Assembly (NCBI GenBank): GCA_902702965.1
Contig: CACRXP010000046.1
Location: forward strand, 1,340,586-1,404,585
Origin: Spirometra erinaceieuropaei
Lineage: Eukaryota; Platyhelminthes; Cestoda; Diphyllobothriidea; Diphyllobothriidae
DNA length: 64,000 nt
Direction: 5' to 3'
Below the pieces are notes generated by a model. That model was not told where the DNA came from. It ran no database searches and saw only the letters and a list, made by a program, of their open reading frames with translations. The position numbers and the translations under genes are program-made. Positions 1 through 11,374 of this stretch are shown here, one piece after another; the stretch's first letter is position 1, and the number at the start of each line of letters is the position of its first letter.

Positions 1-866
1 GTTGCTAATAACATTTTGCATATTTAAAAGGCTTTAACTGTGAGAAATAAAAAGCCCTTATTGGATACTATATTGCAGAAGAGATGGTAAATAATCAATT
101 TCATTAACATTTTGATGGATATTTAAGTTTAGCATGGACTTGCTAGTTGTCAATCAATAATAATATTTACAAATGAGCTGGCACTCCCATAATTTCCAGT
201 ACTAAGTATACTTATAGGGTTCTTTTTCGCTCATCTAAGGGTACTTCTTAACACATTCACTAGACCAATTTTTTCGCACCGTCTACAAACTAACTGCACA
301 GATATCTACTAAAAATATACTCTGGCGTTTTGAGGTATTCACTAATCATGCTTTTCTAGGCAGGTCGTTCTGAATGCAGCCAGACATGGACGAAACTGTA
401 AAACTCCAAGTCAAATTACACATTGCCGTACATTTAGTCAGAATCTGCCTAGAAGGAGAAGTACGTTTGTACACTCAAGCATTTAGCAACCAGATTTTTT
501 TCCACGAAACAGGCCAGCCAATTGGGAAAACTGCGTAAGGCATGCTCTGATGTGGCTCTTTCAGGCACGTCTTCAAAGTGCTAATTAAACGTGCGCTCAT
601 TCTTTATCCAATCAGGAGCATCAATCAAGCATTATTGAAACTGTGTACGTTGTATGATGAAACATTATCAAATTGTTAATGGTATTCAGAACAAATCATT
701 TGTCGATCTTAAAACACGCCAATGATTGGACACCACGGCTAAATAAACAAATAATCTGTGGATTTTAGCACACGCCTGCGACTAGACACAGCAAAGGATC
801 ATTTGGCACAGCCAGTCCGGAGTATTTTAATAGTTAACAACACAGATTTTCAAAGAGCTTTGCTGG

Positions 867-2180
867 ATGATGAGGAGTGTTGCCAAGTTTCCAGTTCTTT
901 TATGCTTTGCGCAAATGCTTTTAGCGTGCAGACAGGCAAGCGTGAGTGACTTTCAAAAATCACAGCATAGTTGTCTGTTTCCTGTGTATGCAAACCTCGA
1001 TTTACGACAAACTTTGCGACATGCTGACGTACCCATAAATATCGCTGTATTTATAGAATCGTTAGACGTTTGAATATCAATAAACCTCTTTTGCGCGATT
1101 GACATATCCGAATACAATTTCGTTCAAATACGAATGCGATTTGTGTGTCTTAAATTATTTTATGTGTTCTACATGACTCCTGTCAGAATATAAATGGGGT
1201 AAGGATGATATAGTGTGGGACAACACGTGTAGCGCACATATGTTTGTTTTTCCAGAAACTGTTTTTGACCAGTTAGACACATTTTGGTAGATCTCGGCAT
1301 TTTTGTGACCTCCCAAATTTGTGTGGCTGAATTGAATAAGCAAAAAACGTTAGATCGGTTGTACAGTTGTCTGCAGTTAAGAGATACGCTTTAGTTTACT
1401 GTAAGAGTTTACAGTTGAGGTAACTTTTATTAAGACCATTTTAAAATACTTTAAGTTTAGTTTTCAATACGTCCGCATAGAGCAATAATTCAATTGAAAA
1501 TTGTACTCAGATCCCATTCAGCAATTTGCGACTGCCGAAATGGATTATTAATGTCCAAAGGAATCGCAAATTTGAAAATTATTCGTTGACATATTTATGC
1601 AATACCTTTGTGCGATTAGGTGAGCATGAACAGAAATGAATTCCTTTGGCGAAGTTTCATCCCTCTGAGGGAACAGTTTAAATCGTTTCCATTTGATAAA
1701 CGAGGGTTTTCTCTGCTTGTTGAGCTTGGAAGCTTTCAACGAGTGACCGGTTGTTATGTGTATTATCATTCGGATTCATTGAGATTTTGCTGCCAAAATG
1801 CACTGCTTCCAGTTAATCTTTATTTGCTGCAGGTACGTTACGAACGCAATTCTTCTCATAAATTGTAATGCTCTGTTAATGGGATCTGCGGTTTTGTTTT
1901 AAAATTAATTTTTTTTCACTAGCCCAAGATTTTGCTTAGAAATCCAGCTTTGATAGTAAAGCTCGGACATATGGCCGTGAGCTTTAACATCACTGGTTGG
2001 ACTGACAGGCTTAAGCCTGCAAGGGACTGTTATGTTGACTACGTTTCCGCAACACGCCTCGGTGATGGAGAGTTTTACGACAACCGGTTCGCTCTCGTAA
2101 TATTATTCAAGTCGAAGTTTGATGAATATTTGGCAGGTGCACTAAAGAAAATCAATTCAATGGTTCCAATTCCGTGTTAA
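867..2180 (+). CDS. Gene A: three-exon small secreted protein, family unrecognised
   Basis: Predicted exons are 867-941, 1620-1832 and 1923-2180, giving 181 residues. Exon 1 starts at tandem ATGs and encodes 25 residues that look like a signal peptide (basic MMRSVAK, then a hydrophobic core, then small residues); it ends at donor GTGAGT. Exon 2 follows acceptor GATTAG and ends in CAG before donor GTACGT. Exon 3 follows a T-rich tract and CACTAG and ends in ...MVPIPC and a stop. All junctions are phase 0. Exon 3 is conserved without indels or stops in the inverted copy at 40461-40718. Alternating hydrophobic residues and a C-terminal amphipathic stretch (LFKSKFDEYL) faintly recall TULIP/BPI-type lipid-binding folds; that is speculation. 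The start could instead be another ATG, or a trans-spliced exon 2. A paralogue sits at 35091-35752. I do not recognise the family. Confidence 0.65.
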
Positions 2181-2462
2181 CAAGGACGAAGAAAACGTCA
2201 GAAGACCAACCTAGTAAAACCATAATATAAGGGAAACTTTAAGAGCGTTTTTGTGTGATGGGTGGTGGTTTGTGATTTGTGGTTTGTGGTTTTTAAATAT
2301 CCCCCAGGTATACCCACCTCTTTCTTTTTTACATACGTTTGATCATTCACTCGTTAAAAACGGAAAATTACCTTCACTAGTATTATGTACTGTTTTCCAC
2401 TGCCACATTTATTTCAAGCACAACATGTTATAAGTTGAGAAATTACTCATCATGGTTTAACA

Positions 2463-2468
2463 AATAAA
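2463..2468 (+). promoter_or_regulatory. Candidate poly(A) signal of gene A
   Basis: AATAAA lies about 280 bases after the gene A stop. It is conserved with its flank (ATGGTTTAACAAATAAA) in the inverted copy, where TTTATT occupies 40171-40176. The conservation supports it, but the surrounding duplicate is conserved too. Confidence 0.35.
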
Positions 2469-3800
2469 CTAAAAATATGAATGTATGTATAATGGAAGGG
2501 AAGTGAACGCACAGGATGTGATCGCTCCAGAACGACACATTGACGCGATATGATAGTTCAATCGTTGTACCTGACGACGTCGACTGCATGCTCCATAGCA
2601 GGTTTAGCGCGGGCGCAGTGACCTGAGCGTGGTATTTTTACAGTTACAATAGAGTAACGATTCATCTAGCGCAATCTCTCCTCCCCCATTTGGGCGCGTT
2701 TTCAAGACAGAGGCAAGAAGACCGAAGTTTAGAAAGGTGCGGTAGGCTGACAAGGCCGGAGTCAAACCTTAGGCGTGCTGCTGCACTCGGCTTGTATTCC
2801 ACTATGCCGGAGTGTCATGAAGACAATATTAGAAAGGAGCTCTTGCAACCTGACTCTCTCTACACCATTCGAAGACTCAACCCGCAAAACACACACGGTG
2901 GGCCGACTAAGATGTTCAATTCATCCCGTCAGTTCACAACTCTCCAAGTCATATTTTTTGGGCACCGCAATGGCCTCGAGCGCGTCAGGCTGTTAATAGT
3001 GAAGAAAATACGCTGTCATTGACCTCAATTGCTGTTGCTATTTGCAGGATCCAGTCTCTTTCCAAGTCGATCTTTTCTCAGGTGTGGAGAGTATGGGTGT
3101 AGGATATAACGAACTTATGAACTTGGTACCCCGAGCGAGTCTGCATCAATACGTATAAAACCTGTTTTGTCGCTTGATAATAAAAAAAGGTAATAACATA
3201 ATTCAGTCGGTGCGAAAATCGTGTTTGTTGTTTAAAACAACATACACGAAAAAGACAACAAAATTTGACTGCCGAAATTGTGAAACATGATGTGGCACCT
3301 ATACGAAGTATAAGATGTTAACTCCCTGCATATGTACATATGAAAAACTCACAGTGTTGGGATGTACTTTGAGTAAACAGGGCATATTCAGCATCTGAAT
3401 AACATCCTCACACACAATAACTTTCTTAGCGCCAAATCCAAAGGCATGACCCCTACAGGACTTTTCAAAGTCCACGTTTATGACCGATTAAACATGTAAT
3501 CAAATTTTGTCCGATAATATGCCTAGGGACTTAGTGTTAGTCTTTTGAAAGGAAGAAGTAAAACATCGGCCGAAGATTTCAAATCACAGCAACTAACGGC
3601 ACTGTCATCTTTGTCATGTGTTGCCTATAATTTTTGGTCGTAGGATACCATTGAGGTACATTACTTACATTTAAATGACACGTAATCGTTAGTCTAGGTC
3701 ACTGAGATTTACCTGACATTTCAATCTTTAGAGAAAATAGTCGGAATTTATTTCTGAAAATCCACAAACAGCGCTATACGCGCTTTTGTTGCTGTGTAGG
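2469..3800. other. No gene seen; duplicated non-coding DNA
   Basis: A moderately GC-rich block at 2640-3040 has overlapping open frames, but different frames are open in the inverted copy (39671-39950). This argues against coding. The rest is AT-rich and matches R without features I can name. Confidence 0.5.
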
Positions 3801-5650
3801 TTCAGTATCAGTATCAGTATCAGTATATTTCAGGGAAATTAGGTGTGTACCTTTGAAATCCCTATTGGATACATGTAGAGGATATATATGGAGGAAATGG
3901 AAAGGAAGTAACATGAAAGAAATGCGAGGGGAATAGCAAAAACTGTACAGATGAACACAGAATGTCATGCGTTAACAGAGTTTAGAGGCACATTAACTTG
4001 CTTTGTTGGTTAAAATAAAGCGGACAGTTGAGGCACACTTAAGACACGGGAAAAAGAGGTAAAATTGTTTAGTCTACAGGCATCGTGGTGAATGCGAACA
4101 GCGGTGTGCGACGTGGCCCAAGCTTAATAAATAGCATAAACATATATTACTTAAATGTTGGTAGTAGCATCGTTATAACACTAAATTGTTCGCGTTGGCT
4201 GTCAAGGTAGCCGTAGTCCGGCGTTATTGTGGTGCACGCTACAATGCTGATCTAGTCTCCATTTAAAAGTATCTACCGAGCCTGACATAACAACATACTC
4301 AGGCAAGGCATTCCAAGCTGCAATCACTCTGTTGGAGAAGAAGAACTTTCGGGTGTCTAGCCGGGCGCCAGCCACACGCAGTTTGAGTGGATGGCCACTC
4401 AGCTTAGTCGTAGTCGCCAACTCGAAGAAGTCTCCAAACGGGAGGCAGCAGCCCTGATTGCGCACGATGCGGAAAGCTTGTATCAGGTCCCCACGTAGCT
4501 GTCTGTAACTCAAAGGAAAGAGGTCAAGATTAGCTAATCGCGTTTCGTAGGGTAGTGACCACTGCCCAGATACAAGTTTTGTTGCTCGCCGTTGAACTTT
4601 TTCGAGTATGCCCAAGTCTTTAGCGGTCCAGGGTCGCCATGCTTGGATAGCAAACTCCAGATGCGGTCGCACAAAAGTTTGAAAGACCTTGGCGAAGCAT
4701 TCTTCATCAAAGGAGGAGAACGCCCGTTTGACAAGGTATAGCATGGACATCGCCGACTTGGCCACCTTTGAACATTGCAGCGAAGGCTTAAGCGAGGTTG
4801 TGATCCATACAGCCAAGTCCTTCTGGGCGTCGACTTCTTGCAGTGGTGTGCCAGTCAGACGGTAGACCGTGTGGTTAGGAGAACTGGTTCTGCCGACGCG
4901 TAGGATAGTACACTTGTTTACGTTGAACGGTAGAAGCCAGTCTTTCGAACATTGCTCGAGGTGGTCCAGACTTGTCTGCAGTCGCGCCTCGTCAACTTCG
5001 CTTCGTATGGTACTCCAAATCTTTATGTCATCGGCAAACATTGCAACGTCGCAATTCAGTTCGTTTGCGCAGTCATTGACGTATACGAGGAACAGCGTAG
5101 GGCCAAGAACGGAGCCTTGGGGAACACCACTCTTAACGGCAACCTCGGCAGATTGTTGGTCACCGACGTGGACGGCTTGAGAGCGGCCGATTAAAAAGCT
5201 CCGAATCCACATCAGAAGCTTACCCCGCACTCCTGCACGGCTAAGTTTGTATAGAAGACGGTGATGAGGCACACTATCGAAGGCCTTTTTAAAGTCGATA
5301 TAGATGGCATGCACCATATCTCCTCTATCAACAGCCCTAGTCCAGTGTTCCAGACAGTAGAGCAGGTTTGTCACACAGGATCTGCCTTTTCGGAATCCAT
5401 GTTGAGAATCGGAAAGCAAATGGTTTTGTTCAAGGAACTGCATTACTTGTTGCTTTATTATCTTCTCCATAATCTTACAGCAAATGGAGGTGAGGCTGAC
5501 CGGTCTGTAATTGTTCGCAGAGACCCGACTTCCGCCCTTGAGCAGCGGCGTAATCCACGCCGACTTCCAGTCGGGTGGCAGATATCCGGTCTCGAAGGAT
5601 GTATGGAAAAGCATGGAGAGTGGCTTCGACAACTCACCGGCGAGTTGCAT
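3801..5650 (-). mobile_element. CR1-like non-LTR retrotransposon A, 5' truncated
   Basis: An insertion present in L but absent from R. The unoccupied site in R is at about 38820-38875, where the flanks of this element are joined. On the minus strand the element runs from inside the reverse transcriptase (5' truncation near 5645) to a 3' end near 3801. The end is a short tandem tail of ACTGAT units (3801-3830) preceded by a conserved AATAGGG...CCCTG segment at 3830-3875. The same tail design occurs at 53890-53945, 58205-58255 and 59775-59845. No clear target-site duplication is visible, as is usual for CR1-group elements. Confidence 0.85.
4202..5650 (-). CDS. Reverse transcriptase of CR1-like element A, intact frame
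   Basis: 482 codons without a stop, the longest open frame in the window. In order on the minus strand: a fingers region with NNYRPVSLTS (residues 47-55); motif A with YIDFKKAFDSVPH (about 117-129); motif B with SGVPQGSVLGP (174-184); catalytic FADD (205-208); then thumb and C-terminal regions with VRPHLEFAIQAW and YRQLRGDLIQAFR typical of CR1/Jockey-type polymerases from flatworms. It copies element RNA at the nicked target. The endonuclease and gag-like parts are missing because of the 5' truncation, so this copy cannot move alone. The intact frame, and absence from R, suggest a young insertion. Confidence 0.9.
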   Translation of the reverse strand: MQLAGELSKPLSMLFHTSFETGYLPPDWKSAWITPLLKGGSRVSANNYRPVSLTSICCKIMEKIIKQQVMQFLEQNHLLSDSQHGFRKGRSCVTNLLYCLEHWTRAVDRGDMVHAIYIDFKKAFDSVPHHRLLYKLSRAGVRGKLLMWIRSFLIGRSQAVHVGDQQSAEVAVKSGVPQGSVLGPTLFLVYVNDCANELNCDVAMFADDIKIWSTIRSEVDEARLQTSLDHLEQCSKDWLLPFNVNKCTILRVGRTSSPNHTVYRLTGTPLQEVDAQKDLAVWITTSLKPSLQCSKVAKSAMSMLYLVKRAFSSFDEECFAKVFQTFVRPHLEFAIQAWRPWTAKDLGILEKVQRRATKLVSGQWSLPYETRLANLDLFPLSYRQLRGDLIQAFRIVRNQGCCLPFGDFFELATTTKLSGHPLKLRVAGARLDTRKFFFSNRVIAAWNALPEYVVMSGSVDTFKWRLDQHCSVHHNNAGLRLP

Positions 5651-7944
5651 ATATTTTATAATTTAGTTGGCGGTTGATGCAACATAAACCATATACTTGC
5701 AGGACGGCAGAAGTATACCTCGAGGGCAAACATCCGAATACTGATAAGTATTTACGATTGCAATGCGACATTTTTCGCAACGCTGTCCTTTACTTGAGAA
5801 GCACATGACAAAAAGAAATATTTTTAGTTTTATTTCCAAAAATATTAACTTATGATTTTGTCAAACATACAAAACAAATTTATGTTAATTTGCAATATAA
5901 ATGAATGCCAACAGCATGACAACATAATGCTTGAAGTTTATTTTTTTAAAGACATAACGATGAGTATGTGATATATAACTTTAAATTTTCAACGGCAATA
6001 AATAATTCCCATCATGTCGGGCGTTTGCTTTTGGATGCGTAGTTAAATTTACAAATTAAAGATTTGGGTTTGGCGGCTGTTGCTATATTTTACAACGGAC
6101 TATGGAGTAAATGTAATTAAAAGGTAAATATAAACTACGAACAGCGGCGGAATTAATGGTGATAGAACCCTCTGTAGAATGTACATTTTTCAAGACCGTG
6201 TTAAACTACATTCAATAATAGTGTGCGTTCCACGCTTGCCTTCCTACAAATCTGCCAATTTTAAGTATCGATGAAGCACTGCATATGTTATCGCACAATT
6301 ATGAACTGCTTTAGAAATAAGCCAAAGTAAGCACTCCCTCCGCTGTTGACACCTAGTAATGTTAAATGCACGTTCAATAGCAAATCCCGACTTGTGTATA
6401 TAGGAGCCTCTTTACTTAAATTAGTCAAAAATCATTATTTGTTCATTTGGACTAAAATATTCAAGTAATTTTCCTAGCACGCCGACATATTCCGTACAAA
6501 AAATTAACATAATCGTCTTGGTAAACATACTACGTAATTTTATAAATATTCGTCGTTATTCATTGTTTATATATACATTGTTATATAAAACAAAACGCGA
6601 AACGTGACATGCATAACCCTACAATCGCAACCGAAATTGTACTAAGTGTTTAGATGAGGCATGGAACTATTTGGTTGTGGCATCACTGATTTCCGAGGCA
6701 TAATGCCATGTGCAAAAGAACGCACCCATCAATTTAGCGTTTTGACAGCTTTTCGAATAGCTCAGCAAAATCGGTTATAACACCTAAATGGTAATCCGCC
6801 TAATTCGCATATCACAGAAATTAATTTGTTAACGATATACTATGTGTAAGTCACGTGGTAGACGCGCTGAGCTAATACGGTAGCCATGTCGGATTCTGAC
6901 AGGCGTTACCGCACTTGCGCACCTTGAAAATTTTTCGATATGAGTTTATTGACTTGGTTGCCGGTAGATATCGGGCACAGCGGTCTCCTGTTGCCCACTG
7001 GTTTTGTTAGTTAAAAACCGGGTTTTTTGCTGTGTGGGGGACAGACGTGTGGAGTAAAACGACAAGGTGTTGGCACGACCGTGCTGTACACTTGCGTCCT
7101 CCTACGCCTCCGGTTATCTTGACACTGTTTGACACGGGGTTCCGGTCGGGGAGAATGAGAGGTTGCAGGTTAATACTAAGGTAGTCTACTATCTCTATAA
7201 ACTCATGTTCGCACAAGTCACAGTCACTGTGCTCATCTTGCTTTGGAGCATACGGCGGACATCGTCGAATGCGACGATCGAACTATCGTAAGTCATGAAG
7301 CGCTTCTGACCTGTATTGCGTGTGCAGCCAAATGAAAGCTGTATATAATTCGAATTTCCGGAAACTTTTCAACACTAGAGCAGCCCAAAATCACGGAGAT
7401 TATTTAATGCAAACTACGGCAATTGAGTAGTATTCCATCATTTTTTGATTTCGGTAAATAGCTGCCGAATTATTTTGTTTAGTTCCAGAACCCGCATATG
7501 TATGTTCCTATTGTAGCATTGAGATATCTGTCTAAGATGATGGTGAACACAGCGTGTGTGCGGGCTATTCAAATGTATCATCTTATAATTTAAAATATGT
7601 TTTAAAGTGGGCAGACTAAGAGCCTGCTATAGTAAGCCCGTTGGCGCCTTAGTGTTGGTAGTTGACACACCTACTGTTGCAAATGATCGAGCTTTTTAAG
7701 ATATCAAACAGGAGACCGTTGGTCTTTTAGCCTAATTTATTTACCTATAATTTGCATATTTATTGTAAATATTACGAGTACAATAGGCGGGCTAACTCAT
7801 CAAATGTTAACGAAAATTTCAAACTGCGCTCTCGTTTCGAAGAGATTAATTAAAACTGGTTGTAAAACTGACCATCGCGCAGGGTAAGTCTATCATAATT
7901 CAGCTGCCTTCGGGTGACGGCTTTCGAACGAACCCATTTTCGAC
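5651..7944. other. No gene seen; duplicated non-coding DNA
   Basis: AT-rich sequence matching R (36600-38820) with scattered substitutions and indels. The only distinct sub-block is the GC-rich patch at 6990-7260. Confidence 0.5.
6990..7260 (+). repeat. Dispersed GC-rich repeat block, copy 1
   Basis: Contains GACAAGGTGTTGGC and a GACCGTGCTGT segment. Related blocks lie at 37310-37620 (the R counterpart, inverted) and at 19060-19330 (separate copy: CCAAGGTGCAGGC, GACCGCGCTGT, then CATGCTGTGGAGCACAC). Being present outside the duplication, it is a dispersed repeat that was already there when the duplication formed. Nature unknown. Confidence 0.45.
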
Positions 7945-8540
7945 TGCATGCAAGAACGATACTCTTTAAGAAATGACGACTTACGTAGCATGCATTTTTC
8001 TCATGGATTATCGATGTCCCCAAAAGTCAAATTATATTTCATGGAAAACATGAGTAAAAATATCCGTTCTTCCACTCATTCGGTGGAAATTATAATTTTG
8101 AATCAGCTCTGCCGTCACACGTTCATTCAGGGTTTGTAAATTAAAAGCCATGTATTTACGCCAAACGGAAAACCATTCATTGCTTTGCGGCAATAAGGAA
8201 AGACCATATGAAGTTCATAAAATTTATCATTGAATTTATCCTTTTTGTTAACTTTACACGCAACATTGGTAAATACACAGTCATGACGTTTTATGAACGG
8301 CCATTTCCCGGCATTTAAAAGTCCCACAGTTCGAAACTTTTCTAAAACCGTTTTAAGTCCCTTCTTGAGTGTAAAATTGAAAGAACATGAAATTTTGTAC
8401 TGAATAAAAGAAAGAATAAGTATTTGTATGCATGTTTTCCATAAAATGTAATTGGAATTTTAGGAGGATCAAACAGTAATGAGAAAAATGCATGCTAATA
8501 AGGTAGTATTTTTTAAGACAATATGGTTTTTGCACGCAAC
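7945..8540. repeat. Short inverted repeat with ~210-base spacer
   Basis: Bases 7948-8139 and the reverse complement of 8353-8535 resemble each other. Both contain ATGCATTTTTCTCAT and ATGGAAAACATG, and chance translations run in parallel (MHFSH, FMENM). The outer edge coincides with the point where L and R stop matching (about 8035), so this hairpin may be connected with the duplication breakpoint. Confidence 0.5.
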
Positions 8541-11341
8541 CAGATAGAAGTTTTTTCGTAAGCCAAGATCATGAGGTAACTCCATTATTATAGAATTTTA
8601 CTGCAGGATAATTATATTTTAAACACTACTTATGAAGTCTTTTTGGAACAAAAACACATTTCGGAATTTCGGTTGACATTACATAAGTTAGACCACCTAC
8701 TGCATTTTTCAAACTCGAAAAGCGGCTAATTAAGCCTAGCCTATACAATGGCCTAGCGTTGTTAAAGCCATAAGACTGCAACCTGCAAAACGCATAATCC
8801 ATAAGCATTTGCTGCATTGGCATCATACGTTTCGGACTAAGTCTTGATATCATCATAAATGGAAGTGCACAGTAAATTTGCCATCCAATGCAATCATGAC
8901 AGAATTTATGGAATGTTTTGTCGATACGTAGTCACTCAGCCCATAGTTACGCTTGCAGTCGTGTCCTACGACCTCCTAGCTGTATTCTTTGCAAGTACGA
9001 ACACTCGTACATCAATGCAAGCTTTTGAGAAGGCACGATAGTAAGCGCAAGACATTTTGCAGTGAATGTGCACAACGTCTACTTTATAACTGTGTTGGTG
9101 TAATGTTGCATGGCTGAACATTTCGTGGTCTTAATCTTGTCAACATAAGCAACATTTTTAAAGCTGAACTGAACTCTTTATTTACGTACAAAATAGATAT
9201 TTACTTTCATGTTGAAAACTGACTTGAATTTACAGATGTTGACAATTAATGTGAAAAATAATTTTAAAGAATAATTTGCTTTTCCAAAATTTACATATCC
9301 AGGCAACTTGGCAATAAATCGTTTTAATGCCGGCACACTATATTGACCGATATATCCTCGGATTACGCCTCATAATAATTATTACTAAAACTCAACATCA
9401 GTGGTATTGTCGAAGAAGGGCTGTCTAATGTTTTGTGCTACAGAACAGAGAGAGAGAGAGTGCCAAGGCACCTCTCCTTCTATCTATTAAAATTCAAACT
9501 ACGTCTTATTCGAATAGTTAATAAACATTTTGATGCAACTATGCATGATCGCACAGCGTGCAGGCTAAAACCAAACTGGAAACTTTTGTAAAACCGCAAT
9601 ATACGTTTAATTTAAGTACAGCAGTCGTTTATATATTGCTCCCTATATAATATATTTGCATTTAAAATAATTTTTAAAATCCATGGAAAGAAATCCTCCT
9701 TGTGTATTAGTATTTACAAAGCAAATTTCTCAGGCGGCATGTTAGAAGCTCGTTTGAAAGCCAGCATCATGACTCAACTGGTATATCGTGAGATTGCACC
9801 CAATGGTAATTGATAATCGAACTCCAATTAAGACTTTTTTTCGAACCGACGATTATTTCATCATTTTAGCGAACACTTCATGCGACAGAACGCCTATTGT
9901 GATCTTTAAAATGCATGAGCAACATAGATCCCTTTCTTCTTATCTAGAGGCAAATGGCGTATTTCTAGATGTGCATAGCCGAGGAGAGGGTCGCGTTCTG
10001 TGTTAAATGGACATACATCGGTTTCATTATAACATGACGTTGCACTTGCAGGCAGGAGTTTAAGCCACAAACTATATATGTTGCATGTGAGAGAAATTAC
10101 GAGTTCCTCTAAGCATAACCAATGTGCCATAGATGTGTTGTTTGATTTTTATTATGATCTTCTCTGCTCCACATAGAGGAGTCGTAAAAAACTGATAACA
10201 TTTTATATAACTTAATATTTTCTGACTATGAACACGTTATTATTATAACAATTAAACAAAAAGATGCCATCTGCTCATCTGCATAATGTGGAGGAGGATG
10301 TGCACCGTTACATGTCAAGGTGATAGTATATTTACCATTTTTTTCTAAAGAATATATTCGGATACCCAGCCACAACACACATAGATGCAATAATTTATAA
10401 TGTTTGAGAGGACGTTTTGCAACGACTGTGGTTTTCACAGGTGGCTGAAAAGACGTGCGCCGAACGAAATAGAGTTTTTGTTGATTATGTTGTGCTATAA
10501 TTAGCCACACGATTCCATTAATCTGTTTTTTATGATCAAAGATACAGATATGAATTGATGTTGATATTCTATTTCCACTGTCCTTGACGGATCTCAACGA
10601 TGCCTACTGTAGACCGAGAACTACGACTACTTTCCGAGAACTGACAAAAGGAACTTAGAAATGCCAAAACAACAGATAGGTTACTGGTCAATTACCTGTA
10701 AGCCTCGTAGCCGGAGGTTGCTTAAATGATTCGCAGAGCAGCGTATAAGGCGAACCTCAAGTGGGCATCGAAGATCGCACCGGATCTGGGTGGTGCTTAG
10801 AAACATACATAATTCTGAGAATCTTATATTCATGGATGTGTTATGCATTCGTTCCGCGAAAATGAACGGTCTCAAAATAAACGTTGCGAACTTTGCCAAC
10901 AAGCATTTAAGTAGGCCTTTTTAAAATTGCAACTAAGTCATCCCTTTATGGAAGCATGGCAAGGAAGAGTTATGCGTGCTAGGTGTGAGCGATAATTGCA
11001 AAAGTAAATTTATCTTTCTAAGGTGCAGCAAAGCACAGCAGCCATCGCAAAGCCGCCAAAAAAGGATGAAATAATTATCGCTTGCTGGAGAGTGCACAGG
11101 CTGTGGCCAGGTAAAACAACTGACCATATCTCGAGAGGGTCGGAATCTAGCTGGACAGATATGGGGATTCCAGTGCAGTTTAGAAACGGTAAAATCCCCA
11201 GTGATTATGTTAACGTCAAGAGCAACTTCCGAAATTAATTTAAAGATTTCACAGAGCTGTGCATCATGAGTGGCTAATGTGTTTGGAGATTGTAAATGCA
11301 GCCGCAAATCGCTTTTCAATGCTGCAAGAGAACAATATATG
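8541..11341. other. AT-rich stretch without a supportable gene
   Basis: Open frames up to 123 codons occur (minus strand 10226-10597; 8626-8856; 9906-10130), but about a dozen frames of 100 codons are expected by chance in 64 kb of this composition. None has recognisable motifs or a conserved copy. A short GA run lies near 9450. Confidence 0.4.
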
Positions 11342-11374
11342 AGAAGAAGAAGAAGGAGAAGAAGAAGAAGAAGT
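11342..11374. repeat. Purine simple repeat (GAA/AAG)
   Basis: An imperfect trinucleotide run of GAA units on the + strand. Nothing else is attached to it. Confidence 0.9.

Larger units (their letters stand above)
1..8035 (+). repeat. Left arm (L) of a large inverted duplication
   Basis: Read on the + strand, this stretch matches the reverse complement of about 36555-41510. Anchors: 25-160 pairs with 41330-41500; 680-716 with 40815-40850; 1843-2180 with 40461-40840; 2270-2340 with 40330-40400; 2690-3000 with 39690-39950; 3720-3778 with 38870-38940; 5660-5760 with 38740-38830; 7948-8030 with 36570-36640. Identity by eye is roughly 80-90% with many small indels. Two large differences stand out: 719-1842 is missing from R, and 3801-5650 is an insertion absent from R. 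The match is still running at position 1, so the arm may extend beyond the window. Confidence 0.9.

Noticed and set aside
2690..3022. 110-codon plus-strand frame
   Set aside because: The inverted copy keeps different frames, and no splice or homology support exists.
10226..10597. 123-codon minus-strand frame
   Set aside because: Length is within chance expectation for this composition; no motif, signal or duplicate.
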